Positions 8,994 through 18,906 are shown, numbered from the stretch's first letter. The stretch is DNA of 48,295 nucleotides from an uncultured Clostridia bacterium (GCA_947627255.1 CANQVI010000001.1:84899-133193); one strand, 5' to 3'. Notes: a model not told the origin generated them from the letters alone. Program-made: numbers and translations.

Positions 8994-9022
8994 TTGCAAA
9001 AAATAGCCAAATATAATATAAT
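8994..9022 (+). promoter_or_regulatory. sigma-A-like promoter of smc
   Basis: TTGCAA - 17 - TATAAT. Confidence 0.65.
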
Positions 9023-9046
9023 TTAAAAGATTAGAAGGGGAGAAAT

Positions 9047-12000
9047 ATGCAATTAAAGAAATTAGAAATACAAGGATTTAAATCTTTTGCAGATAAAACA
9101 GAAATAGTATTTTTAGACGGAATAACAACTATAGTAGGTCCTAATGGAAGTGGAAAGAGTAATATTTCTGATGCTATACGTTGGGTAATTGGTGAACAAA
9201 GTGCTAAAAATCTACGTGGCTCAAAGATGGAAGATGTTATATTTGCAGGAACAGAAGCAAGAAAAAAAGTAGGCTTTGCAGAAGTATCAATGTATTTAGA
9301 TAATTCAGACGGGACTTTGCCTATAGATTATAAAGAAGTTATAGTTACAAGAAGAGTATATAGAAATGGAGAAAGTAACTATTTAATTAACGGAAATGAA
9401 TGTAGATTAAAAGATGTTCAAGAAATTTTTATGGATACTGGTCTTGGAAAAGATGGATATAGCATAATATCACAAGGAAAAATAGATGAAATTTTATCTA
9501 ATAAATCTGAGGAAAGAAGACATATTTTTGAAGAAGCTTCAGGTATAGTTAAATATAGAAATAGGAAAGAAGAAGCAACTAGAAAATTAGAAAATACAGA
9601 AATTACATTACAAAGAGTAAATGATGTAATAAATGAAATAGAAAATAATATTGAGCCTCTTGAAAAAAAGGCACAAACAGCTAAAAAATATTTAAGCCTA
9701 AGAGATCAACTTAAATTATTAGATGTTAAGATATTTATTAACAGTGTAGATAATAATTCAGCAAATATTGAGCAAATTGATGATATTTTAAATACATTGC
9801 AACAAGATATTGAAAATCAAGAAAATATTTCTAAAGAAAATGAAGAAAAAAAGCAAGAATTAAAACAGAAAATTCAAGAATTATCTGAAAAAATAGAAAA
9901 TTTAAGAGAAGAATATTTTCAAATAGAAAATGAAAAAGAAAAAATGAATTCCAAAATTTCATTATTAGATGCAAATATAAACACTGGTATTGCTAATATT
10001 GACAGATTAAATAATGAAATTAATGAGGATAATGAAAAAATAAACTTACTAAAAGAAGAAGGAGAAAAAAGAGCCCAAAAAAGAGAGTCAGTATTTGAAA
10101 ATAAGAAAAAATTTGAACTTGAATTAGAAGAAAAAGAGGCAGAATTAAATGTAATTGTATCAACACTAGATGAAAAAGGAATGCAAATTGAAGAACTAAA
10201 AAGAACAATAGAAGATAATAATGATACAAAATTTAATTTAAAAAATGAAAATAGTAGTCTTAGTGCAACTATTGAAGCTGAAGAAAATCAATTAGAAGAA
10301 AAGAAAAAACAAAATGAAAGAAATATATCTCAAAAAGATAACTTAAATTTTGAATTAAATGATATTAATCAAGAATTAACAAATAAAAATAAAGAGCTTT
10401 CACAAATTAATGAAACATCTACTAATTTAGAGGAAAAAATAAAAAATGTACAAAATACAATAGATGTTCTTAATGAAAATAGAGCTAAAATAAATCAAGA
10501 ATTAATGACAGTAAAAGCAAAGCATAATTATTTGGTTAATTTAGAAAATGAAAATGAAGGATATAGTAAAAGTGTAAAAAATATTTTAGATTATGCAAAA
10601 AACAATTCTAAAGTTCATGGTACTGTTGCTAGCCTTATATCAACAGATGAAAAATACGAATATGCAATAGAAATTGCTCTTGGCGGATTTGTTCAAAATA
10701 TAGTTGTTGAAGACGAAATAATGGCTAAGAATTTAATTACATATTTAAATGATAATTCACTTGGAAGAGTAACATTCCTACCACTAGATAATCTTTCAGA
10801 TGTACCAGATGTTAATCCTAAAGTATTGAAAAATCCTGGAGTAGTAGGAATAGCATCTGAGCTTGTAAAAGCAGATAAAAAATATACTAAAGCTATAAAA
10901 CTAGCTTTAGCAAATACAGTAGTTGTAGATAATATAGATAATGCAATAGCACTTTCTAAAAAAATAAAAAATTCTCTAAGAATAGTTACAATATCTGGGG
11001 AATTACTTGCCCAATCTGGTAGTATAACAGGAGGAAAAACTTCTAATAGATCAGGTGGAGTAATTGGAAGAAAAGAAAAAATTGCAGAGTTAAAGAAAAT
11101 AATATCTTCTAAAGAAGAAGAATTAAACAAAAATAAAGAGCAAATAGATAAATTGGAAGCTCAAATTTTAGATGTTAAAAAAGAATTTGATGAAATACTT
11201 CCAAAGAAAGAAGAATTAGTAATATATATTGCTACTATAACAGAAAAAAGAGAGCATGTTAACAGAGAAATAGATAAAATCGAAGCTCAAAAACAAACAT
11301 ATTCTCAAACAGTAGAAGAAATAAATCAAAAAATTGAAGAAATGAAGAATAAACTTGAAAGCAACAATCAACAAGTATTTAATATAGATATTGAAAACTC
11401 TAAAAAACAAGAAGAAATAGATGAATATACAAGATTCAATAGAGAAAAACAAAAAGAAATAGATAATTTAAATGAAGATGTTGTTAATTTAAAAGTTTCG
11501 TTATCTTCTTTTGATGAAACAGTTTCTTCTATAGATGAGATGAAAGAAAAAATTGAAAGTGATATAGCAAACTTTGCACTTTCTATAGAAAAGAAAAAAC
11601 AAGAAATAGTAAATATAAAAGAGAATAACGATAAAATAAAAGAAGAAATTACTCAAACCAAAGAATTAATCGAAAACACTTCAAAAACTAAAGAAGAATA
11701 TCAAACTAATACTGATGCCTTAAAAGAAGAAAAAACTAAATATGAGCAAGATATGGAACAAATAGACACAAGTATAGTTAATACTCTAAACACATTAAAT
11801 AGTATAAAAGAAGAAAAAGGAAAAGTTGAGTCTAAAAAAATTAAATTTGAGATTGAACTTACAAACTTAAAAAATAAAATGTGGGATGAATATGAATTAA
11901 CTATATCAAGCTCAAAGGCATTAATTGATGAAAACGAAAAGATAAATATTAAGCAAGTAGAAAAAGATGCAAATAAAATAAGAAAAGAAATAAAAGATTT

Positions 12001-12592
12001 AGGCGAAGTAAATATTAGTTCCATAGAAGAATATCAAAAAACAAAAGAAAGATATGATTTCATAACTAATCAAAAGACTGATTTAGAAGAAACTAAGAAG
12101 AAGTTAGAAAACTTAATTTCTAATATGACTAGTATTATGAAACAACAATTTACAAATAATTTTAAAATTATAACAGAAAACTTTAATAGCACATTTAAAG
12201 AATTATTTGGTGGCGGAAAGGCAGATTTAAAATTATCAGATGAAAATGATGTTTTAAATAGTGGAATAGAAATAGAAGTTCAGCCACCAGGAAAAAAATT
12301 ACAAAGCATGTCATTACTTTCTGGTGGAGAAAGAGCACTTACTGCTACAGCTTTGCTATTTGCAATATTGCAAATAAAATCACCACCATTTTGTATATTA
12401 GATGAAATAGAAGCAGCTCTTGATGATGTTAATGTACATAGATTTGCTGAATATATTAAAGAATACTCAAAGAAAAATCAGTTTATTGTAATTACGCATA
12501 GAAAGGGAACTATGGAAGTAGCTTCTTCTGTATATGGTGTAACAATGCAAGAATATGGTATTTCTAAAATAGTATCAATGAAATTAAAATAA
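9047..12592 (+). CDS. smc: chromosome segregation protein SMC
   Basis: N-terminal FKSFADKTEIVFLDGITTIVGPNGSGKSNISDAIRWVIGEQSAK; coiled coils; hinge; C-terminal LSGGERALTATALLFAI ... ILDEIEAALDDVNVHRFAEYI. Confidence 0.98.
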   Translation: MQLKKLEIQGFKSFADKTEIVFLDGITTIVGPNGSGKSNISDAIRWVIGEQSAKNLRGSKMEDVIFAGTEARKKVGFAEVSMYLDNSDGTLPIDYKEVIVTRRVYRNGESNYLINGNECRLKDVQEIFMDTGLGKDGYSIISQGKIDEILSNKSEERRHIFEEASGIVKYRNRKEEATRKLENTEITLQRVNDVINEIENNIEPLEKKAQTAKKYLSLRDQLKLLDVKIFINSVDNNSANIEQIDDILNTLQQDIENQENISKENEEKKQELKQKIQELSEKIENLREEYFQIENEKEKMNSKISLLDANINTGIANIDRLNNEINEDNEKINLLKEEGEKRAQKRESVFENKKKFELELEEKEAELNVIVSTLDEKGMQIEELKRTIEDNNDTKFNLKNENSSLSATIEAEENQLEEKKKQNERNISQKDNLNFELNDINQELTNKNKELSQINETSTNLEEKIKNVQNTIDVLNENRAKINQELMTVKAKHNYLVNLENENEGYSKSVKNILDYAKNNSKVHGTVASLISTDEKYEYAIEIALGGFVQNIVVEDEIMAKNLITYLNDNSLGRVTFLPLDNLSDVPDVNPKVLKNPGVVGIASELVKADKKYTKAIKLALANTVVVDNIDNAIALSKKIKNSLRIVTISGELLAQSGSITGGKTSNRSGGVIGRKEKIAELKKIISSKEEELNKNKEQIDKLEAQILDVKKEFDEILPKKEELVIYIATITEKREHVNREIDKIEAQKQTYSQTVEEINQKIEEMKNKLESNNQQVFNIDIENSKKQEEIDEYTRFNREKQKEIDNLNEDVVNLKVSLSSFDETVSSIDEMKEKIESDIANFALSIEKKKQEIVNIKENNDKIKEEITQTKELIENTSKTKEEYQTNTDALKEEKTKYEQDMEQIDTSIVNTLNTLNSIKEEKGKVESKKIKFEIELTNLKNKMWDEYELTISSSKALIDENEKINIKQVEKDANKIRKEIKDLGEVNISSIEEYQKTKERYDFITNQKTDLEETKKKLENLISNMTSIMKQQFTNNFKIITENFNSTFKELFGGGKADLKLSDENDVLNSGIEIEVQPPGKKLQSMSLLSGGERALTATALLFAILQIKSPPFCILDEIEAALDDVNVHRFAEYIKEYSKKNQFIVITHRKGTMEVASSVYGVTMQEYGISKIVSMKLK

Positions 12593-12595
12593 TAG

Positions 12596-12635
12596 AATAA
12601 GTCATATATTATTAAGATATATGGCTTATTTTGTT
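12596..12635 (+). terminator. Rho-independent terminator of smc
   Basis: AATAAGTCATATAT / ATATATGGCTTATT + TTTTG. Confidence 0.75.
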
Positions 12636-12662
12636 GACATAAACTAAAAATAATGGTATAAT
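12634..12662 (+). promoter_or_regulatory. consensus sigma-A promoter
   Basis: TTGACA (12634-12639) - 17 - TATAAT (12657-12662). Confidence 0.85.
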
Positions 12663-12719
12663 CTGTTATACTTTTAAATATATAACTTGAATAATAATTT
12701 TTTAAAGGAGGTATTGTAT

Positions 12720-13314
12720 ATGGGTATACAAAAAATTTCATATGGTAAAAACATATGCTTAAAGGAAGTTAAACTTAAAGTGAGTTTTTCAGAAAATAAG
12801 TTGTTTGAAAGACTTACTAGTGAATCAATTTATTCTTTTAATGAATTATTAGGCTATAGTATTTGTAGAGTTTTTAACAGAAGAAAAGAGAATGTATTTA
12901 CAATATTAGAAAACAGGAAGAACCGGAGTAATATACAGAATTGTAATTGAAAAAAGTTATTTTAAAGTTTATGCTAATTTTAAACTAAAAGAAGATATTA
13001 ATTCTGCAATGGAAGAAATAAAAGAAGTAACATCAATGTTTTTAGATATAGCATATAAAGTAAAAAATGCACCACTTAATATAAAAAATGTTGTCTTTAC
13101 TAGACTTTTAGAATTTCAAGGAAATAATGAAATAAAAGAAATGTACAATGTTGAAGCTATTGCAGATAAAGGAGTAGGAATAGCAACTAAAAAAGGATAT
13201 GACTCAAGAAAAGAAATAATAATAAATTCATATTTCTTAGATGAAAAAAGTATAAAAGACTTTATTTACTCATCAGATAAATCAATAGAAAATTTATATA
13301 ATGTTTGGCTTTAA
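12720..13314 (+). pseudogene. frameshifted hypothetical gene (about 198 codons)
   Basis: SD aaaggagg; frame 1 MGIQKISYGKN...ENVFTILE, frame 2 TGRTGVIYRIVIEKSYFKVYANFKLKEDIN...NLYNVWL*; dropping one A from the A4 run in TTAGAAAACAGG joins them. Confidence 0.7.
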
Positions 13315-13343
13315 AGAAGTAGTTTAAAAACTACTTCTTTTTT
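13313..13343 (+). terminator. Rho-independent terminator
   Basis: AAAGAAGTAGTTT aa AAACTACTTCTTT + Ts. Confidence 0.85.
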
Positions 13344-13426
13344 ATACTTGATTTTACATAAAAAATGTGTTAAAATAATCGAGTAGTAAAAATTTATTTT
13401 CCAAAAAGATTTTTAAGGAGGTAATT

Positions 13427-13696
13427 ATGAATAAGAGTCAAGTTATTCAAAAAGCGATTATAACTCAATTCATTAATTCCAAAGATAAAAATATAAAATT
13501 CGAAACTGTACAAGACCTTATAAAAGAAGGGAATGTTAGAGAATTTTATTTTAAATACAAAAGAAAAGAAGATTCAGATAAGTCATATATAGCTCAAAGA
13601 ATATTTAAACTGGATTTATATAGAAAATTAATAACAACTATAGATAATAAGGTCTATATGATAATGAATCAATATGGTGAAATAAAAGCAAAATAG
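13427..13696 (+). CDS. hypothetical protein
   Basis: 89 aa, SD aaggaggt. Confidence 0.65.
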   Translation: MNKSQVIQKAIITQFINSKDKNIKFETVQDLIKEGNVREFYFKYKRKEDSDKSYIAQRIFKLDLYRKLITTIDNKVYMIMNQYGEIKAK

Positions 13697-13722
13697 GAGA
13701 TGTGAATAACATCTTCTTTTTA
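13697..13722 (+). terminator. Rho-independent terminator
   Basis: GGAGATGT gaata ACATCTTC TTTTT. Confidence 0.6.
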
Positions 13723-13771
13723 TATATTGAAAAATGAACAAGTGTTTGATATAATAATAGTGGTGAATTTC

Positions 13772-14965
13772 ATGAGAAGTATATTACATTGTGACTTGAA
13801 TAATTTTTTTGCTTCAGTTGAAATGCTAAAAAGACCAGAATTAAGAAATGTGCCAATGGCTGTATCAGGTGATCCTAATAAACGACATGGAATAATATTA
13901 GCTAAAAATCAAGTGGCTAAGAAATATGGAATTTATACACCTGAAACAGTATATTCGGCCCTAAAAAAATGTCCAAAACTAGTATTAGTAAAACCACATT
14001 ATGAAGAATATAAAAAATATTCTATACTTGTTAATAATATATATAGAAAATATACAGATAAAGTAGAAAAATTTGGAATAGATGAGTCCTTTTTAGATGT
14101 TACTGAAAGCATAAATATATTTGGAAGTCCATACGAAATTGCATATAAAATAAAAGAGGAAATAAAAGCTAAGTATAATTTAACAATATCTGTTGGTGTA
14201 TCCTTTAATAAGGCCTTTGCTAAATTGGGCAGTGATTTAAAAAAGCCGGATGCAATAACTGTTTTAGATGAGAATAATTATAAGGAAAAAATTTATGATT
14301 TGCCAGTTGAAATGCTACTATATGTTGGAAAAAACACACAGCAGAAATTAAATAAAATGGGAATAAAGACTATAGGAGATTTGGCAAATAGTAATAAATA
14401 TAGAATAGTTAAACATCTTGGAAAACTTGGTGAACAGATATATAAATATGCAAATGGATTAGATGATGAAAGAGTAAAATACTATTATGAAAAAGAAGAA
14501 AGAAAAAGTATAAGTAAGGGAATAACATTTCAAAGTGATATATCAGATATAAAAAGTCTAGAAAAAGAGTTTAATAAGTTAGCAAGTTCGGTTTCTTATA
14601 CACTTAGAAATTTAAAAATGAAAACTAGTGTAGTTTCTATAGTATTAAGAAATAGTGATTTTTCAACTATAAGTAGACAAAAGAAGATAGAATATACTAG
14701 TAACTTTGATGATATTGTTAGAAATGTTATAGAATTATTTAATGAATACTATGTGCCTGAAACTAAAATTAGATATATATGTGTAGCTTTGTCTGGACTT
14801 AAGAGTAATAATGAAAACGAACAAATAGATTTATTTAATATTGAAGAAAATAATAATAAAAATGTTAAAAAAGATAATGCTGCACTAGCTATGGATAAGT
14901 TAAAAAGTATATATGGTGATAAGATAGATTATGGCAGTGCAATAGAAATAAAAACCTCTAAGTAG
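13772..14965 (+). CDS. dinB: DNA polymerase IV (Y-family)
   Basis: MRSILHCDLNNFFASVEMLKRPELRNVPMAVSG; FGIDESFLDVT; SVGVSFNKAFAKLGSDLKKPDAITVL. Confidence 0.95.
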   Translation: MRSILHCDLNNFFASVEMLKRPELRNVPMAVSGDPNKRHGIILAKNQVAKKYGIYTPETVYSALKKCPKLVLVKPHYEEYKKYSILVNNIYRKYTDKVEKFGIDESFLDVTESINIFGSPYEIAYKIKEEIKAKYNLTISVGVSFNKAFAKLGSDLKKPDAITVLDENNYKEKIYDLPVEMLLYVGKNTQQKLNKMGIKTIGDLANSNKYRIVKHLGKLGEQIYKYANGLDDERVKYYYEKEERKSISKGITFQSDISDIKSLEKEFNKLASSVSYTLRNLKMKTSVVSIVLRNSDFSTISRQKKIEYTSNFDDIVRNVIELFNEYYVPETKIRYICVALSGLKSNNENEQIDLFNIEENNNKNVKKDNAALAMDKLKSIYGDKIDYGSAIEIKTSK

Positions 14966-14985
14966 AAAACTTAGAGGTTTTTATA
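14951..14985. terminator. bidirectional terminator between convergent genes
   Basis: AAAACCTCTAAG tagaaaa CTTAGAGGTTTT with A/T tracts on both sides. Confidence 0.85.
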
Positions 14986-14988
14986 TTA

Positions 14989-15936
14989 CTATTTTTTATT
15001 TGTAACTTCTTCCATCATTAATAAATAATTCCATTTATCATCAATTTCTTTTTGAAGTTCTTCAATCATCCATTCATTTCCTGGTTTTAACATATGTCTA
15101 AATCTCTTTTGAGTTTTAATAAACTCAGTTACAGGAAGTTTATTGGCAGGTTTATAGTTTATTTTATAAACACCATTTTCAACTTCGTAAAGAGGCCAGA
15201 AACATGTGTTAACAGCAAGCTTTTCAATTTCTGCCAAATCATCAGATGGATAACCCCATCCTCTTGGGCATGGTGAAAATGCTGCTATAAATGTAGGACC
15301 TTCTGTATAAATAGCTTTTTCAGCTTTTGTATATATATCTTGTAAGTTACCAAAAAGTGCAGTTTGTGCAACATATGGTAAATTATGTTTAACCATTATT
15401 TCAGTTAAATCTTTTCTTTTTTGTGTTTTACCTGGTAAAACTTTTCCTGCTGGAGAAGTTGTAGTATCTGCAAAATGTGGAGTAGCAGAAGAACGTTGAG
15501 TACCAGTATTCATATATGCTCCATTATCGTAACATACATAAGTGATATCATGTCCTCTTTCCATAGCACCAGATAAAGATTGTAAACCAATATCTAAAGT
15601 ACCACCATCACCACCAAATGCTATAAACTTAGTGTCTTTTTTAACTTTACCTGCTCTTTTTAATGCATAGTAAGTTTTTTCTGCACCAGATAATGTAGCA
15701 CTTGCACATTCAAATGCTGTATGTATAAAAGATACTTTATTCCAAGAAGTATAAGGATATATACAACTTGATACTTCTAAACATCCAGTAGCACAAGATA
15801 CAACTGCATTATCTTCTTCTTTTAATGCTCTTAAAACGTTTCTTACAACTGGAGGTGCACCACATCCAGCACACATTCTATGACCAGATACAAATCTTGA
15901 TTCTTTTGCTACTGCTTCTTTTAAATTATATGCCAT
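14989..15936 (-). CDS. porB: pyruvate/2-oxoacid:ferredoxin oxidoreductase beta subunit (TPP-binding)
   Basis: RMCAGCGAPPVVRNVLRAL ... FGGDGGTLDIGLQSLSGAMERGHDITYVCYDNGAYMNTGTQRSSATP. Confidence 0.92.
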   Translation of the reverse strand: MAYNLKEAVAKESRFVSGHRMCAGCGAPPVVRNVLRALKEEDNAVVSCATGCLEVSSCIYPYTSWNKVSFIHTAFECASATLSGAEKTYYALKRAGKVKKDTKFIAFGGDGGTLDIGLQSLSGAMERGHDITYVCYDNGAYMNTGTQRSSATPHFADTTTSPAGKVLPGKTQKRKDLTEIMVKHNLPYVAQTALFGNLQDIYTKAEKAIYTEGPTFIAAFSPCPRGWGYPSDDLAEIEKLAVNTCFWPLYEVENGVYKINYKPANKLPVTEFIKTQKRFRHMLKPGNEWMIEELQKEIDDKWNYLLMMEEVTNKK

Positions 15937-15948
15937 TGTTCATACCTC

Positions 15949-17124
15949 CTAATTTTCCATTCCTAAGTAGTAAGTAGTTTTATCTACTGTACCTGTCTTA
16001 GCAACTTCTTCTAATTTATTATATACACTTAAAATATCATCAACTTTTACATCTACACCACCAAGACCATAAATATAGTTTAGTGTAGGAACCATTACTT
16101 TTTTAGAATACATAGCTGATGTAAGTTCCATAAATAATGGAGCAGCATAACCATTTACACTATCGCATTTATCTAAAATAGCAAGAGCTTTTAAGTTTTT
16201 TAATCTTTCTGGTAATTCATCATAAGGAAGTGGTCTAAAGGCTCTAGGTTTAACCATACCAGCTTTAACTCCTGATGCTCTTAATTTGTCTACAGCATCT
16301 TTTGTAGTACCAGCTGTTGAGTTTAGAACAACTATACCTATTTCAGCATCATCCATCATATATTCTTCGTAAAGATCATATTTTCTTCCTGTAAGTTTAT
16401 AGAATTCATCAGATACTTCTTTAATTATATCTTTAGCACCTCTCATGGCATCAGCTAATTGTTTTCTATGCTCAAAATAATATTTTTGAAGATCCATAGG
16501 TCCCATTGATATATTTCTTTCATCATCTAATAAGTATTGTAATGGAGTTCTTTTTCCAACAAATTTTTGAACTTCTTCAGTTTCAAGTAACATTATATTT
16601 TCAACTGAGTGAGAAGTTATAAAGCCATCATAACATACCATTACAGGTATACTTGCTTTTTCAGCAATTTTTACTGCCATGATAGTATTATCATATGCTT
16701 CTTGATTGTTTTCACAATATAATTGAATAAATCCTGCATCTCTTACACCCATTGAATCTGAATGATCATTATGAATATTTAATGGGGCAGATAATGCTCT
16801 ATTACCACAAATTAAAGTTATTGGTAATCTCATACCTGCAGCTATATATAGCATTTCAAACATATATGCTAAACCTTGAGATGATGTTGCACTCATAACT
16901 CTACCACCGGCAGCTGAAGCACCAATACAAGCACTCATAGCACTATGTTCACTTTCTACAGCAATAAATTCAGTATCTACTTCGCCATTAGCAACGAAGT
17001 TTGAAAAGTACTGTGGAACTTCTGTAGAAGGAGTAATAGGGTAGGCAGCCACTGTATCTGGATTTATTTGTTTCATAGCTGTAGCAACAGCTTCATTTCC
17101 ACTTAATCTTTCTCTAATAGCCAT
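15949..17124 (-). CDS. porA: pyruvate/2-oxoacid:ferredoxin oxidoreductase alpha subunit
   Basis: GNEAVATAMKQINPDTVAAYPITPSTEVPQYFS ... ESEHSAMSACIGASAAGGRVMSATSSQGLAYM. Confidence 0.93.
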   Translation of the reverse strand: MAIRERLSGNEAVATAMKQINPDTVAAYPITPSTEVPQYFSNFVANGEVDTEFIAVESEHSAMSACIGASAAGGRVMSATSSQGLAYMFEMLYIAAGMRLPITLICGNRALSAPLNIHNDHSDSMGVRDAGFIQLYCENNQEAYDNTIMAVKIAEKASIPVMVCYDGFITSHSVENIMLLETEEVQKFVGKRTPLQYLLDDERNISMGPMDLQKYYFEHRKQLADAMRGAKDIIKEVSDEFYKLTGRKYDLYEEYMMDDAEIGIVVLNSTAGTTKDAVDKLRASGVKAGMVKPRAFRPLPYDELPERLKNLKALAILDKCDSVNGYAAPLFMELTSAMYSKKVMVPTLNYIYGLGGVDVKVDDILSVYNKLEEVAKTGTVDKTTYYLGMEN

Positions 17125-17135
17125 AATTTACCTCC

Positions 17136-17405
17136 TTATTCTTCTTCACTAGATTTCATTTCTATTGCTTTAAATGGACATACTTTTGCACATACGCCAC
17201 ATCCTTTACAATAGTCATAATCTATTCCTTCTAGGATACCATCTTTGTGTTTAATACAGTCATCTGGACAATATCCTACACAAAACATACAATTTTTACA
17301 TTTTTCTTTTAAATGAACAGGATATCTATTTCTCCATGAACCAGTTTTGAATTCACGTGAGTTACCATCATTTAAAATATTTCCGCCAAAACCAACTTCA
17401 CCCAT
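17136..17405 (-). CDS. porD: pyruvate/2-oxoacid:ferredoxin oxidoreductase delta subunit, 2x[4Fe-4S]
   Basis: CKNCMFCVGYCPDDC and CKGCGVCAKVCP ferredoxin motifs; operon position. Confidence 0.92.
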   Translation of the reverse strand: MGEVGFGGNILNDGNSREFKTGSWRNRYPVHLKEKCKNCMFCVGYCPDDCIKHKDGILEGIDYDYCKGCGVCAKVCPFKAIEMKSSEEE

Positions 17406-17980
17406 TATTCGTTACCTCCTACAACTTCATCGTATGCTCTTTCAACAGCAAGCATATTTGGTTCAATAACTTCAGGTTTTCTAGCAAATTTGTGTTTAAA
17501 TGATTCTCTCATATCACTTAATAATTCATCTTTAGACAATATACCTGTAATTTTAATTATTGCTGAAAGCATAGCTGTATTTGGAAAATTAGCTTTTAAA
17601 CAATCCATACTAATTTTAGTAGCATCGATTGTATAAATTTTTCCTTTGTAGCCATTAAGATATTGTCTTAATTGTTCAGGTTTTTTACTAGTATTAATAA
17701 GTATTGCACCATCTTCTTTTAAACCCTTAGTAACTTCTACGGCTTGTAATAATGTGTCATCTACAACAACAACATAATCTGGTTCATAAACATTTGAATG
17801 AACTCTTATTGGAGTGTCACTTATTCTGTTGTATGCTGTTATTGGAGCACCCATTCTTTCTGGACCATATTCAGGAAAACCTTGAATATATTTTCCAGTG
17901 TTAAACGCAGCGTCTGCAAGTAGCAATGATGCTGTTTTTGCACCTTGACCACCACGTCCATGCCATCTAATTTCAATCAT
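17405..17980 (-). CDS. porG: pyruvate/2-oxoacid:ferredoxin oxidoreductase gamma subunit
   Basis: MIEIRWHGRGGQGAKTASLLLADAAFNTGKYIQGFPEYGPERMGAPITAYNRIS. Confidence 0.93.
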   Translation of the reverse strand: MIEIRWHGRGGQGAKTASLLLADAAFNTGKYIQGFPEYGPERMGAPITAYNRISDTPIRVHSNVYEPDYVVVVDDTLLQAVEVTKGLKEDGAILINTSKKPEQLRQYLNGYKGKIYTIDATKISMDCLKANFPNTAMLSAIIKITGILSKDELLSDMRESFKHKFARKPEVIEPNMLAVERAYDEVVGGNE

Positions 17981-18009
17981 AAAAAAGCCTCCTTTTTTCC
18001 TATAAGATA

Positions 18010-18038
18010 AGTATATAAAAATTATATTATAAAGTCAA
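18010..18038 (-). promoter_or_regulatory. sigma-A-like promoter of the por operon
   Basis: Minus strand TTGACT - 17 - TATACT. Confidence 0.65.
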
Positions 18039-18095
18039 TGGAATTTAGAAGAAAAAAGACAAAAAAAGTATGTAGAATATCTAAAAAAGTAAAAT

Positions 18096-18130
18096 AAAAA
18101 AAAGAGTACAAGTTTTTTATTCTTGTACCC
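18096..18130 (-). terminator. Rho-independent terminator of the collagen-like gene
   Basis: Minus strand GTACAAG aataaaaaa CTTGTAC TCTTTTTTTT. Confidence 0.75.
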
Positions 18131-18145
18131 TTAATTGCAGTATAA

Positions 18146-18841
18146 CTAAGCACCAGCAGGTCCAGTAGGTCCCTGAGGAATTGTTAAGTCTAATACAAAG
18201 TTTGGAGCAGTTCCTGTAATAGAAGCAGTAGCTGTACCTCCAGGAGCACCAGTAGTGACAGTACCTATAGTTAATGTTGGAACTTCACTTTGTGGCAAAG
18301 TAAAATCTAATACGGCATTTTCTGTAGTTCCTGAATTTGTAACTGTAGGTGCACTACCAGGTGCAGAAGCAGTTACTGTACCAACAGTTACAGTAGCAGC
18401 AGTTCCTGTTGCACCAGCAGTACCAGCTACTCCAGCTGGACCAGTAGCACCTGTTGCACCAGTTGCTCCAGTAGGTCCGGTAGGACCAGTAACACCTGTA
18501 GCACCAGTAGGCCCAATAGGTCCAGTAGGACCGGTAACACCTGTAGGTCCAGTAGGACCAGTAACACCGGTAACACCAGTAGGTCCAACAGGGCCAGTGG
18601 CACCAGTAGGTCCGATAGGACCTATCAATCCTATTCCTGGTACACCTTGTGGCCCAGTAGGGCCAGTTGCTCCAGTAGCACCTGGAAGTCCAGTAGGACC
18701 TGGTATACCTTGAAACCCTTGTATTCCTTGTGGTCCAGTAGGACCAATAGGACCTGGTATACATTTGGTTATTACTATTGGACAAGGTCTATTATTGTTA
18801 TAACTACAATCGTTGTTATTATTTGAACAACAATTATTCAT
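18146..18841 (-). CDS. collagen-like (Gly-X-Y) repeat protein, BclA/exosporium-like
   Basis: Cys/Asn-rich N-terminus, [10 protein letters not shown] repeats, duplicated C-terminal module ([35 protein letters not shown] / [35 protein letters not shown]). Confidence 0.88.
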   Translation of the reverse strand: MNNCCSNNNNDCSYNNNRPCPIVITKCIPGPIGPTGPQGIQGFQGIPGPTGLPGATGATGPTGPQGVPGIGLIGPIGPTGATGPVGPTGVTGVTGPTGPTGVTGPTGPIGPTGATGVTGPTGPTGATGATGATGPAGVAGTAGATGTAATVTVGTVTASAPGSAPTVTNSGTTENAVLDFTLPQSEVPTLTIGTVTTGAPGGTATASITGTAPNFVLDLTIPQGPTGPAGA

Positions 18842-18858
18842 AAAAACCTCCTTATTTA

Positions 18859-18872
18859 AGAGCAGTTGCTCT
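18859..18872 (-). promoter_or_regulatory. 5'-terminal leader hairpin AGAGC-AACT-GCTCT
   Basis: Perfect 5-bp stem with a tetraloop near the predicted TSS, upstream of SD AAGGAGG. Confidence 0.5.
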
Positions 18873-18876
18873 ATAA

Positions 18877-18903
18877 TAATATATGAAAAAATATTATAAT
18901 TGT
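18877..18903 (-). promoter_or_regulatory. sigma-K-like (late mother-cell) promoter of the collagen-like gene
   Basis: Minus strand AC - 16 nt - CATATATTA, matching AC-N16-CATANNNTA. Confidence 0.55.
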
Positions 18904-18906
18904 GAG

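Noticed and set aside
10693-11130. 145-aa and other minus-strand ORFs inside smc, addB, clpE and spoIIE
   Set aside because: All antisense to well-supported conserved genes; Ser/Phe/Ile-rich low-complexity translations.
12880-12960. Programmed ribosomal frameshift in the split gene
   Set aside because: A +1 shift would be needed and no known +1 signal (such as the prfB-type SD plus CUUUGA) is visible at the junction; a simple indel is the more economical explanation, so kept only as a low-probability alternative.
18430-18700. Repeat array as CRISPR or satellite
   Set aside because: The repeat has a 9-bp/3-codon period encoding Gly-X-Y; it is coding sequence.
18255-18713. 152-aa plus-strand ORF rich in [13 protein letters not shown]
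   Set aside because: It is the exact antisense of the Gly-X-Y repeat gene; GGTCCAGTAGGT-type repeats keep the opposite strand open. The minus-strand gene has SD, promoter and terminator.
18354-18785. 143-aa minus-strand ORF rich in Y/W/R ([13 protein letters not shown])
   Set aside because: Alternate-frame reading of the same collagen repeats with abnormal composition; no separate evidence for expression.
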